Made by a program: the position numbers and the translations under genes | The notes under the pieces: model-generated | Seen by the model: only the letters and a program-made list of their open reading frames with translations | Database searches by the model: none | Told to the model about the DNA's origin: nothing | Shown: one piece after another, positions 25,562 through 34,173 of the stretch | How the letters are laid out: each line of letters starts with the position of its first letter | How positions within the stretch are numbered: the first letter of the stretch is position 1 | Source: Candidatus Bathyarchaeota archaeon | GTDB lineage: Archaea > Thermoproteota > Bathyarchaeia > TCS64 | Assembly: GCA_002726865.1 (NCBI GenBank) | Contig: PBSW01000078.1 | Location: forward strand, 1 to 64,000 | Length of the DNA stretch: 64,000 nucleotides | Direction: 5' to 3'

Positions 25562-27103
25562 TTACGTTTGTAAGCTTGTCTTCAGACCCAGAAAGATGTT
25601 TTTCTTCCTCTCCATGTCTTTATACATGTAGATTATGAAGACTGCATAGGCTCCACCGATGAGGAGGCTAAGCCCCAGATTCTCTGGTCCCAATCCCTCT
25701 ATTAGGTATCCTAGGGACAGGAGGAGACTCGTGAAAAGATGAGTAATTATTGTCAGGATATTTGCGGGGACGAGGTCGAAGGACTTTGAATGATACCGGG
25801 TTGCATATCCCACTGCTTTAACAGCAAAAGGGATGGTAAGGAAACCGAGCGAGGCATAAATTGGAAGAATTTGATACAACAAAGCCAATGCCAGAGCTCC
25901 ATATGTCCCTATGAACATCATCATGAATCCGAAAACTGCTCTGTTCCTGCCCAGCCGTACAACTAGGGTGTCCTTTCCTACTGCCTTGTCAGCGACGTAG
26001 TCGGGGAACTCGTTAATGTAAAGGACGGCGGCGATAAGGAGCGAGACGGGGATGGATGCCACTAACGGCTCAACCGCCAGAGTCCCAGTCTGAACGTAGT
26101 AAGATCCAAGGACCATCAAGACTCCAAAGTTTAACCCGACAACAGCCTCTCCGATACCCCTGCTGGCGAGGTTCAGTGGTGGGGCCGTATAGAAGTAACC
26201 CGAGAAGACGCCTATGATGCCCAGGACAAGGATCGTATACCCGATTTCCCAGGATAGAAAAAGCCCTATGCCAGTGGCTAATGCGAAGAGGGCTAAGGCT
26301 CCGGAGAGAACTTCAAGGGGTGTTAAGAGCCCCAACTGGATCATTCGACTCCCTCCACTGAAAGGCCTGACGTACTCCCTGTTCACGTTGTCGTTGCCAC
26401 TTTTATAGTCATAATAGTCATTGATCACGTTGGATCCGGCTTGGACCGCCAGTCCCCCGATTAGGGTCAAGATGAAATAGGTTAGGTTGAATGCGCCATT
26501 CCGCATCCAGGCGATGGATGCTCCTAATATGATAGGGACTATGACGGAAACTAGACTAAGGAACCTTAGTGCAGTTGTCCAGTGTCTGAGCTTACTCCTT
26601 AGCTGACTGCATTCGTTTGATTCAACCACATTCTCGCTGAATTCAAGCACCGTGGGCGGCTGTCCTTGGACGATTTCCCCAAAGATGCGGTATTTGAGCA
26701 GTAGGGGGACCACCTTGATGCAGTCTAATAGGTCCAAGCTTTCTGTCTGTTTTAGATATCCCACTACGGGGGACCTCCCTGCTAGAGCCTTGAAAGCCTC
26801 ATTTTTCTCAGATCCATATTTCAAAAGGTAGGCCTTTCCCGTTACCTCGACTTCAGCAGATTCGTTAATGTTCTCCCCTTGATTCAGAATCAAAAGGGAT
26901 AACGTGGGGTTCTCAGTGATCTGGAGGGTCTTAGGGTCTCCCTTCATAGAGGCGAGATAAATGTTGAAGGATTCATCATTCCAGTAATGCATCATCCTTG
27001 ACCTGATCTCAGAGCCAGCAGCCGTAGAAACAAAAGCGGTATTCACAACATCCATCGTAGATAAAATTTCATCATGATTATGTAACTCTGTCAAATCCAA
27101 CAC
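25562..27103 (-). CDS. Fusion of a pyridoxamine-5'-phosphate-oxidase-like flavin domain with a UbiA/MenA-type prenyltransferase
   Basis: 513 residues in two domains. Residues 1-145 look like the split-barrel domain of the general-stress/PNPOx family (TAFVSTAAGSEIRSRMMHYW, FNIYLASMKGDPKTLQI, NPTLSLLIL). Residues 170-505 form a multi-helix UbiA-family transferase with both aspartate motifs, NDYYDYKSGND at 228-238 and NEFPDYVADK at 364-373, and TAPPLNLASRGIGEAVVG as in MenA. MenA attaches a polyprenyl chain to dihydroxynaphthoate for menaquinone; other UbiA substrates are possible. There is no stop or start break between the two parts. The fusion partner suggests a flavin, F420 or heme ligand that acts with, or regulates, the prenyl transfer. 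Confidence 0.85.
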   Translation of the reverse strand: MLDLTELHNHDEILSTMDVVNTAFVSTAAGSEIRSRMMHYWNDESFNIYLASMKGDPKTLQITENPTLSLLILNQGENINESAEVEVTGKAYLLKYGSEKNEAFKALAGRSPVVGYLKQTESLDLLDCIKVVPLLLKYRIFGEIVQGQPPTVLEFSENVVESNECSQLRSKLRHWTTALRFLSLVSVIVPIILGASIAWMRNGAFNLTYFILTLIGGLAVQAGSNVINDYYDYKSGNDNVNREYVRPFSGGSRMIQLGLLTPLEVLSGALALFALATGIGLFLSWEIGYTILVLGIIGVFSGYFYTAPPLNLASRGIGEAVVGLNFGVLMVLGSYYVQTGTLAVEPLVASIPVSLLIAAVLYINEFPDYVADKAVGKDTLVVRLGRNRAVFGFMMMFIGTYGALALALLYQILPIYASLGFLTIPFAVKAVGYATRYHSKSFDLVPANILTIITHLFTSLLLSLGYLIEGLGPENLGLSLLIGGAYAVFIIYMYKDMERKKNIFLGLKTSLQT

Positions 27104-27424
27104 ACCAGTAATTATCCACCCAAACCTGTTTAAACTAATAAACTTCGCGCATTTGGATAATGTGAGCTGATGTTAGAATTCGAATGTATGGTAGATTACT
27201 GATCGGCTCGCATACAGCATCAAATACACTGAGATCTTAGATGTCGTGAACCATCTGACTATGCACAAAGATTTGGGTTATATGTGGCTGGAGAATAAAA
27301 CTAATCTGATGAAGGGGCTCGTCCCTCGGGGTAACTTGAACAAGGAAGTAACGGACGTCGTCGGCATCAACCGTCAGCCCCTTTAAAGAGGGTCGGGATG
27401 GAATAAAAATCCTCGTTTCCTAAA
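27104..27424. other. 321-bp interval with an unassigned open frame
   Basis: A plus-strand frame open from 27195 to a TAA at 27384 reads plausibly (LDVVNHLTMHKDLGYMWLEN, then KGLVPRGNLNKEVTDVVGIN), but it has no start before an internal ATG (MHKDLGY) and follows a TAG. It may be the tail of a degraded gene. No RNA gene seen. Confidence 0.35.
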
Positions 27425-28402
27425 TTATCTCTCAGAGTAGAAGGGGGGTTTCGGAGCCCACTCTCCGTAGTCCCCCTCTCTGAGTAGGGGCTTGTTTGCA
27501 GGCCACATTTTGGCGTCAAGGTAGGTGTAGCACTCGGTTCTTACCTGCTGGAGCATGTTGTGGAGCTTTGTCTTCTTCCGATAATCCCTGAGCTCGTCGA
27601 CGTCGATAGTGGCTCCGATGGTCATCTGCCGCCCCTTTGCTGCCTGGGCCAAGGTTCTCCCTAGGTAGTCTACAATCATGCTGAGACCGTACTTTGCCCC
27701 GTTGCAGTTTATCCCGTAGAGCATGTTCTCGATGGATCGCATTCTGTTCACTATGGTGTACCAATCATAGGGATCGAACATGAACTGCTGTGGATAGGGG
27801 GGAAATATGGTAGGCTTAAGGAGGACCTCTGCCCCGTTAAACGCGAGCTGTCGGGCAACCTCAGGAAAGAACTGATCGTAGCAGACTTGGCAGGCCAGAT
27901 TTCCCAGCTCCGTTTCTACCACTGGAAACAGGGGGGCCCTGTAGTCGTCGAGAACGTCGTGGGGGCTTGTGGAGAGCTCAAGGGGGATCCAAGGGTTCAC
28001 TTTGCGGTACTTGAGGATGATCCGGCCCTTAGGGTTCATAATGAAAGCTGTGTTGAAAAAGTAGTTGGGGTGTTCCGGGTCCCTCTCGTGGATTGATGCA
28101 GAGACATATGTATTATGCTTTTTCGCCTTCTCTGCGATCTTATCTGTTTCATCCCCAGGCACTAGCACAGCGGTTTTGACCCGTTCCTCCTGGCTTGAGC
28201 ATTGGGTGTCGAACTCATGCCTCAAGATATTCTCCGGGAGAACAGCGAGCCTGACCGGAAGGATCTGGTCCCAGGTTTCGAGGCTCTCAAAGGTCTCTAG
28301 GACATTCTTCAGGTTTTCATTCCCCCGTTTCTTGACGTCGGGAATCTCCTCTGGGTTGATCCTCTTGAACTGGATGATCGCCGCTGTGTATCTGTCAATC
28401 AA
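27425..28402 (-). CDS. Carbon-nitrogen hydrolase (nitrilase superfamily amidase)
   Basis: 325 residues with the Glu-Lys-Cys catalytic triad: Glu57 (AVLPENIL), Lys134 (KYRKVNPW) and Cys174 (CYDQFFPE). The long K-Y-R-K-V-N-P-W segment and the overall length resemble aliphatic amidase/formamidase relatives more than nitrilases. It would hydrolyse a small amide to acid and ammonia in the cytoplasm. The start is a TTG at 28402. No operon partner on the same strand apart from a doubtful small frame upstream. Substrate unknown. Confidence 0.85.
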   Translation of the reverse strand: MIDRYTAAIIQFKRINPEEIPDVKKRGNENLKNVLETFESLETWDQILPVRLAVLPENILRHEFDTQCSSQEERVKTAVLVPGDETDKIAEKAKKHNTYVSASIHERDPEHPNYFFNTAFIMNPKGRIILKYRKVNPWIPLELSTSPHDVLDDYRAPLFPVVETELGNLACQVCYDQFFPEVARQLAFNGAEVLLKPTIFPPYPQQFMFDPYDWYTIVNRMRSIENMLYGINCNGAKYGLSMIVDYLGRTLAQAAKGRQMTIGATIDVDELRDYRKKTKLHNMLQQVRTECYTYLDAKMWPANKPLLREGDYGEWAPKPPFYSER

Positions 28403-28456
28403 ACAAATTTACCTTCAAGATCTCCGTGAAGCAGAGGACCTCGGTGTCTATGGGTC

Positions 28457-28585
28457 TTATACCTCCATCATTACTTCACGCTTTACTTTGAATCCCATTT
28501 TGATTATAAATCTACGTGCTCTGCTATTCTGTTGCATCTTTATCTCAAATTCTGGCTTGGCTCCTGATGGGAGGGGCCTGGGCAA
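28457..28585 (-). CDS. Doubtful 42-residue basic frame in a 366-bp intergenic region
   Basis: TTG at 28585 to TAA at 28457, reading MPRPLPSGAKPEFEIKMQQN and then RRFIIKMGFKVKREVMMEV. The composition looks protein-like, but the frame is short, has no recognised homologue and no clear ribosome-binding site. The rest of 28403-28768 holds nothing I can identify. Confidence 0.22.
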   Translation of the reverse strand: MPRPLPSGAKPEFEIKMQQNSRARRFIIKMGFKVKREVMMEV

Positions 28586-28768
28586 TCTTCTCTTCTAGGG
28601 ATAAAATATCACTAACGCATCTATATTCTCAACTGAGATCTCCCGCTGGAGCCTAAAGATCTACCTCCTATATCCTGCGCGCGGTGTTCAAACAAATGTC
28701 TAAGTGAGGGTATGCTGCTACTTGACTTTCGCGATAATACCAACTTGCTTTTCTATCCCTCCGTGAGA

Positions 28769-29881
28769 TTACAGGACCTTGGCAATAATCTCCGCAATGT
28801 CCATGACCTTAACGGAGTGGTCAAGTCCCGACGTCAGCACCGCATCTTCCAGAGTGGATAGGCAGAAGGGACAAGCCGTTGCAATTATCTCTGCCCCCAC
28901 CTCGACGGCGCCCCTTATCCTCCTCTCAGCAAGTCTTTCCCCTGGTATATCTACCAAAATCCTTCCACCCCCTCCCTCGCAGCAGAGCCCCCTCTCCCTA
29001 GATCTATCCAGCTCTAGAAAGTTCAACCCCGGCACGGCCTTCAATACTTTTCGGGGATCTTCATAGATCCCGTTTTGCCTCCCTAGGAAGCACGGGTCGT
29101 GGTAAGTAACGGTCTTTTGGAAACTTCTAGAAAACCTGAGCTTCCCTTTGTCAATAAGGGTTGCGAGGAGCTGAGTGTAGTGCTGCGCCTCAAAGCTGGG
29201 GTTGCCGTACCTATTCTTGAACATGTTGAAGCAGTGGGGGGAGGTGGTGACCATACTTTTGACGCCGCGCTCCTCAAATAGTTCGGTGTTGTCTTCAACG
29301 ACCATCTCAAAGAGACCCTTCTCCCCCATCCCGTAGACGGTGTCCCCGCAGCAGGTCTCCTTATCCCCCAAGGTACCATAGTCAACCCCCGCCGAGGAGA
29401 ATATACTCACAAGGGCCTTTGCTGTCTTCTGACCCCGAGGATCGTAGGCTGGGGTGCATCCTACATAGTAAAGGAACTCGGTTTCCTTCTTGAACTCAGG
29501 GACGTCAAGACTTTCCTCCCATTCGGAACGCTTTGCCCTCCCTCTACTCCAGGGGTTCCCATGCTTAAAGACACTCTCCAGTGCGTCCCTCACCGTCGAT
29601 GAGACCATTCCCCCCTCTACGGCGAGCCCTCGCATCTCCAATATGACCTTATATGGGCTGAGCTCCTTAGGGCATCGGGCCTCGCAGGCGGAGCAGGTGG
29701 TGCAGCTCCAGAGGACATCCTCGGGTGGGATCTCAACTCTCCTGTTGAGATTAATCTCCCGCATCAGCTGTCTGATGTTGAGACCCGCCTTAGCAGACAC
29801 AGGACAGCTCCCTGTGCAGACCCCACATTGTATGCACTTGAAAAGCTTGAACTCATGGATGAATTTCTGGGCTTCCGCCAT
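28769..29881 (-). CDS. HdrD-like iron-sulfur protein (HdrC-HdrB fusion with two CCG domains)
   Basis: N-terminal ferredoxin domain with two [4Fe-4S] motifs (CIQCGVCTGSCP and CTTCSACEARCP), then two CCG domains: YYVGCTPAY with KETCCGDTVYGMGEKG, and HDPCFLGRQNG with GLCCEGGGG. This is the HdrD/GlpC/LutA-type architecture; such proteins pass electrons between Fe-S carriers and a disulfide, quinone or organic substrate. I chose ATG 29881 (MAEAQKF...); an upstream frame to 30064 would overlap the divergent hdrA start. The gene is divergent from hdrA with under 100 bases between, so one shared control region is likely. Whether the partner is HdrA, EtfAB or a quinone is open. Confidence 0.88.
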   Translation of the reverse strand: MAEAQKFIHEFKLFKCIQCGVCTGSCPVSAKAGLNIRQLMREINLNRRVEIPPEDVLWSCTTCSACEARCPKELSPYKVILEMRGLAVEGGMVSSTVRDALESVFKHGNPWSRGRAKRSEWEESLDVPEFKKETEFLYYVGCTPAYDPRGQKTAKALVSIFSSAGVDYGTLGDKETCCGDTVYGMGEKGLFEMVVEDNTELFEERGVKSMVTTSPHCFNMFKNRYGNPSFEAQHYTQLLATLIDKGKLRFSRSFQKTVTYHDPCFLGRQNGIYEDPRKVLKAVPGLNFLELDRSRERGLCCEGGGGRILVDIPGERLAERRIRGAVEVGAEIIATACPFCLSTLEDAVLTSGLDHSVKVMDIAEIIAKVL

Positions 29882-29974
29882 CTCCTCTAACTCAAGGATG
29901 ACTTGATTTAATTCTTGTTGCAGGCTTTCACATGAATGTTTTATAGTGTTAGTTACCGAGACCAAAGGATAACG

Positions 29975-32344
29975 ATGGCCGCGGAATCTAAGGTTGGGGT
30001 TTACCTCTGCGAGTGCGGGGGAAACATCAGTGATGTTGTGGACGTCGAGGAGATCCGGAACCATGTTAGGGAGTGGGACAATATCGCGGCCATAAGGAAG
30101 GATAACTACCTCTGCTCCAAGCCGGCCCAGGAAACAATTCTAGCAGACATCGAGAGGCATGGGCTTGACAGGGTCGTAGTAGCCGCATGCACTCCCCGGA
30201 TGCACCTTCATACGTTCCAAGAGGTCCTGAAGAGAGCAGGTCTCAATCCCTACCTCTTAGAGTTCTCCAATATCCGGGAGCAGTGTAGCTGGGTCCATGG
30301 ACCCCACTTATCCGAGGTGGCTACCCGTAAGGCAGAGCGAATCATACGAGGGAGCTATGAGAGGAGCCTCTACCTGGATCCTCTCGAGGAAACTAGTGAA
30401 GGAGCCTCTGAGGAGGTCTTAGTAATAGGGGGGGGCATCGCCGGGATCACTGCTAGCCTCGAGCTCGAGGCGCAGGGCCGGATGGTCCACCTCGTGGAGA
30501 GAGAGCCTAGCATCGGGGGGCATGCCGCGAGACTCACCAAGGTCTTTCCTACTATGGATTGTGCTCAGTGTATTATAACCCCCAGGATCGCCGAGGTGGG
30601 AAGGAAGGCTAGAATTAACCTCCTCTCCTATTCTGAAGTGCAGTCCGTCTCAGGTCGCCCTGGGAACTACTCTGTCACCGTCCAAAGGAAGCCCCGTGGA
30701 GTAGACCCCGAGCTTTGTACAGCATGTTCTATCTGCGCCCGGGTATGCCCTGTAAAGGTCCCTGACGAGTATAACGAGGGGCGATCAGAACGACCCGCGG
30801 TATACCTTCAATTCCCTCAGGCGGTACCCTCTATATACACCATCGACTTTAACCACTGCACCAGATGCGGCTTATGCGCCGATAAATGCCCAAGTGACGC
30901 CATCCGTCTTGACGACGAGGGCGCCCTCATGACCTTCGAGGTGGGGAGCATCGTATTTGCCACGGGCTTCAGGCAATATCCCGCCGCCGACCTTGCCGAG
31001 TACGGCTACGGAGTCTATTCTGACGTCATTACGATGCTTGAGCTGGAGCGCCTCACAAATCTTACTGGACCCACCAGGGGCCGGATGACCCGGTTCAGCA
31101 ACGGTGAGGATGCCACAAAGATTGCAATGGTGCTCTGCGCGGGATCCCGTGATAAAAACCGGTACATCCCCTACTGCAGCCGGATTTGCTGTATGTATAG
31201 CATTAAGCAGGCTATAATGCTCCGGGAAATGCTGGGAAAGGAGGTCTGGGTTTATTATACTGATATCCGCGCTGCAGGCAGGGGCTATGAGGAGCTCTAT
31301 TGGAGGGCACAGAAGGCGGGGGTCATTTTCGTCAGGGGGAAGGCCAGCGAGGTATGGAGGAACAGCGGCTCAGGGAGGCTAGTGGTTCGAGCAGAGGATA
31401 CCCTCACCGGAAGAGTCTTGGAGGAGGAGTTTGATACGATAGCCCTCGCCGTCGCGATGATCCCTCCAAAAGGTCTAGAAGAGCTCGCCCAAGCGGCCTC
31501 TATCCCTTTAGGGGAAGACGGCTTTGTCCAGGAAAAGCACCCCAAACTCGATCCCATCGAGTCCCTGAAGACCGGGATATATGCGTGCGGATGTTCCTTG
31601 GGCCCCAAGGACCTGAGGGATACAGTCACTGACAGCCTCGGAGTGGCTGCCAAAGTTGTTACCTTCCTGGGGAAAGGGAGGGTCTTTGCGAGCCCCGAGA
31701 AGGCCTACGTGGACCCGGGAACCTGCGACGGATGCGGCGATTGCGTCCCTGTCTGCCCCGTCGCCGCAATAATCCTTGAGGACAGGAAGGCTGAGATCGA
31801 TCCCTTCATTTGCAACGGCTGCGGGGGGTGCGTCCCTATCTGCCCACATGAAGCCATCGACTTCAAGAACTCGACGAGGGCTCAGCTCCGGGCTACCCTT
31901 AGGGGAGGCCTGATGGATAAGGAGGAGGGAGAGTTGAGGCTCATCGCCTTTGTTGAGAAGACCATCGGGTACACTGGTGTAGACTTCCTTGGCCTCGACA
32001 GGGCCCAATATCCCGAGAGCGTAACAGTAGTCCAAGTACCTACCACCGCATTCCTTAGCATAGGCCATATCTTAGATGCCTTCTCCGCAGGAGCTGACGG
32101 GGTTATCCTTATTGAGGGAACTAAGGCCATTGACGAGGACTTCATGAAGAAGCGAATAGAAGCGTTTGGGGACGAATTAGAGGACATAGGGGTCGACGGG
32201 ATGCGCCTTTATTACAGCCTCATTCAGCTCCCAGCCTACAAAAACATTGCCCGAATTTTTGAGAATCACCATTCTACTATTAAAGATCTGGGTCCTCTAA
32301 ATCTAGATGAGCTTAAGGCTGTAAGATCTCGCCTTGGAATTTAG
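29975..32344 (+). CDS. hdrA: HdrA-type FAD/iron-sulfur protein with a C-terminal cysteine-less MvhD-like domain
   Basis: 789 residues from ATG 29975 (MAAESKVGVYLCECGGN, the normal HdrA N-terminus). The FAD motif VIGGGIAGITA is at 150-160, two [4Fe-4S] motifs follow in the middle (CTACSICARVCP; CTRCGLCADKCP), and a two-cluster ferredoxin lies near residue 585 onward (CDGCGDCVPVCP; CNGCGGCVPICP). HdrA is the flavin-based electron-bifurcating subunit of heterodisulfide reductase complexes. The last 140 residues align with MvhD (AQYPESVTVVQVP, AFSAGADGVILIEG) but all cysteines that bind its [2Fe-2S] cluster are replaced. EtfB and EtfA genes follow. Confidence 0.92.
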   Translation: MAAESKVGVYLCECGGNISDVVDVEEIRNHVREWDNIAAIRKDNYLCSKPAQETILADIERHGLDRVVVAACTPRMHLHTFQEVLKRAGLNPYLLEFSNIREQCSWVHGPHLSEVATRKAERIIRGSYERSLYLDPLEETSEGASEEVLVIGGGIAGITASLELEAQGRMVHLVEREPSIGGHAARLTKVFPTMDCAQCIITPRIAEVGRKARINLLSYSEVQSVSGRPGNYSVTVQRKPRGVDPELCTACSICARVCPVKVPDEYNEGRSERPAVYLQFPQAVPSIYTIDFNHCTRCGLCADKCPSDAIRLDDEGALMTFEVGSIVFATGFRQYPAADLAEYGYGVYSDVITMLELERLTNLTGPTRGRMTRFSNGEDATKIAMVLCAGSRDKNRYIPYCSRICCMYSIKQAIMLREMLGKEVWVYYTDIRAAGRGYEELYWRAQKAGVIFVRGKASEVWRNSGSGRLVVRAEDTLTGRVLEEEFDTIALAVAMIPPKGLEELAQAASIPLGEDGFVQEKHPKLDPIESLKTGIYACGCSLGPKDLRDTVTDSLGVAAKVVTFLGKGRVFASPEKAYVDPGTCDGCGDCVPVCPVAAIILEDRKAEIDPFICNGCGGCVPICPHEAIDFKNSTRAQLRATLRGGLMDKEEGELRLIAFVEKTIGYTGVDFLGLDRAQYPESVTVVQVPTTAFLSIGHILDAFSAGADGVILIEGTKAIDEDFMKKRIEAFGDELEDIGVDGMRLYYSLIQLPAYKNIARIFENHHSTIKDLGPLNLDELKAVRSRLGI

Positions 32345-32396
32345 CTCTTTTATATTGAGAAAGATATACCTCGTTCGGGTGTTTTGATTAGAGATC

Positions 32397-33176
32397 GTGG
32401 TCTGCGTCAAACAGGTCCCGGTCACCGCCGAGGTGGACCTCTTGGTGGACGAATCCGGAAGGAGGATTGATTCCCGTGGCCTCGTCATGGAGATGAACGA
32501 GTGGGATGAGTACGCTATTGAGGAAGCTCTTCTCATCAAGGAGAGGATCGGGGGCACTGTTACTGCCATCACCATGGGTCCCATGAGCTCAGACTCTATT
32601 CTGAGGCGCTGTCTAGCCAAGGGAGCCGATCACGCCATCCTCCTTAGAGACGAGGCCTTCGAAGGGTCCGATGCCTACGCCACAGCAAAGACCCTCCATG
32701 CGGCGATCAGTGGCCTCGAATACGACCTTGTGTTCACCGGGGCCCGATCGGGGGATCACAACTACTCCGCCGTGGGGGGCATCCTTGCAGCACTCCTTGG
32801 GGTTGCCCACGCGCAACTGGTAAAGAAGGTCAAAGTCGTGAATAGGTCGCTTATAGTCCACCGGGAGCTAGAGGAGGGCCTCGAAGAGGCCCTTGAGCTG
32901 CCTATGCCTGCTCTCCTCGGGATCCAAACAGGGATTAACGAGCCCCGGTACGTCTCCATCATGGGGATCAGGAAAGCAAGGAAGAAAGAGCTCACGGTCA
33001 TGGACCTCAATAACCTCCGCCTCAATAGGGAAGAGGTCGGGGAGACGGGTTCCTGGCTGAAAGTCCAGCGAATCTACGCGCCCCTCATAGAGAAAGAGAC
33101 TGAGATCATCACCGGGAGTCCAGAAGATGTAGTAGGGAGGCTTGTCGAGGTTTTCAAGTACAGGGGGCTGATCTAG
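32397..33176 (+). CDS. etfB: Electron transfer flavoprotein beta subunit
   Basis: 259 residues, normal length. MNEWDEYAIEEALLIKE near residue 32, ITMGPMSSDSILRRCLAKGA and GARSGDHNYSAVGGILAALL near residue 110 mark the EtfB family; the last binds the AMP or second FAD. The GTG start at 32397 begins one strand residue late (VVCVKQVP); the codons TTA-GAG-ATC just before it would give the usual leading residues but contain no standard start. It lies 52 bases after hdrA and is in frame with etfA, separated only by its TAG stop. Electrons come from acyl-CoA or hydroxyacid dehydrogenases. Confidence 0.9.
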   Translation: MVCVKQVPVTAEVDLLVDESGRRIDSRGLVMEMNEWDEYAIEEALLIKERIGGTVTAITMGPMSSDSILRRCLAKGADHAILLRDEAFEGSDAYATAKTLHAAISGLEYDLVFTGARSGDHNYSAVGGILAALLGVAHAQLVKKVKVVNRSLIVHRELEEGLEEALELPMPALLGIQTGINEPRYVSIMGIRKARKKELTVMDLNNLRLNREEVGETGSWLKVQRIYAPLIEKETEIITGSPEDVVGRLVEVFKYRGLI

Positions 33177-34157
33177 CTGGTAGGCATTCTCATATTAGCA
33201 GAACACAGGAAGGGGTGCCTCAGGGAAATCACCTATGAGCTTCTCGCTAAAGGCATGATGGTCGCCAAATCACGAGGGCTAGAGCTGTCAGTCATACTTC
33301 TTGGATCTGGATGCTCAGAGCTCGCAGGTGAACTCGCTTATCACGCGGACAAAGTCATCGTCGTGAACCACCCGAACCTTGCTGAGTTTAACGCCGAGGC
33401 GTACAGGAAGGTTCTCGTTAGTTTTATCGCCAATAGGATACCTCGCCTCACCCTTATCGGCCACACCTCCTGCGGCCTAGATCTCGCCCCAGCCCTTGCG
33501 ATAGAGTTGGGTATCCCTCTTGCTACAGACTGTATTGATCTGAGGCTGGATGGGAGGAGTCTCATCGTCACCCGCCAGGTCTACGGGGGAAAACTGAACA
33601 TTGAAGGGGTTCTTAAGGAAGCGGATAATTATGTCGCCACCATTCGCCCTGTGACCTTCAAACCAGGGGAGCCCCGGACTCGGCCGGGGGAGATAATTTC
33701 TCTGGAATATCCCAAGGATATCAAGCTTGGGACCCGCTTCATAGGCTTCGTGGAACCTCCTCCGGGGGAGGTGGACATCACAGATGCAGAGGTCATTGTT
33801 TCTGTTGGAAGGGGCATCAAAGAGGAGAAGAACATCTCTATAGCCAAGAAGCTCGCCGAGGCATTGAAGGGGGAGCTGGGGTGCTCAAGACCAGTAGTGG
33901 ACAAGGGATGGCTTCCTAAGGAGCGGCAAGTAGGATCCTCTGGAAAGACAGTGAAACCTAAGCTCTACATCGCCTCAGGGATAAGCGGAAGCTTTCAACA
34001 CATGATGGGAATGAAGAACTCAGAGCTCATCGTCGCAGTTAACAGGGACCCAAAGGCACCCATTTTCAGCATAGCCGACTACGGTGTGGTGGACGACCTT
34101 TTCATGGTGCTTCCTGCGCTGACAAAGAAAATATCTAACCTCAAAGGGTCCGAGTAG
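33177..34157 (+). CDS. etfA: Electron transfer flavoprotein alpha subunit
   Basis: The frame opens directly after the etfB TAG, and its first codons encode GILILAEHRKGCLREITYEL, a standard EtfA N-terminus, so translation must begin near 33177 although the first ATG is at 33252-33255. The C-terminal FAD domain is complete: PKLYIASGISGSFQHMMGMK, then ELIVAVNRDPKAPIFSIADYG and VVDDLFMVLPALTKKI. No ferredoxin extension is present. EtfA binds FAD and, with EtfB, either relays electrons to a membrane reductase or bifurcates them. The adjacent HdrA and HdrD-like genes suggest that these are its partners. No normal start codon, only CTG, follows the TAG. Confidence 0.9.
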   Translation: MVGILILAEHRKGCLREITYELLAKGMMVAKSRGLELSVILLGSGCSELAGELAYHADKVIVVNHPNLAEFNAEAYRKVLVSFIANRIPRLTLIGHTSCGLDLAPALAIELGIPLATDCIDLRLDGRSLIVTRQVYGGKLNIEGVLKEADNYVATIRPVTFKPGEPRTRPGEIISLEYPKDIKLGTRFIGFVEPPPGEVDITDAEVIVSVGRGIKEEKNISIAKKLAEALKGELGCSRPVVDKGWLPKERQVGSSGKTVKPKLYIASGISGSFQHMMGMKNSELIVAVNRDPKAPIFSIADYGVVDDLFMVLPALTKKISNLKGSE

Positions 34158-34173
34158 CCCAGCTATAAAGCCG

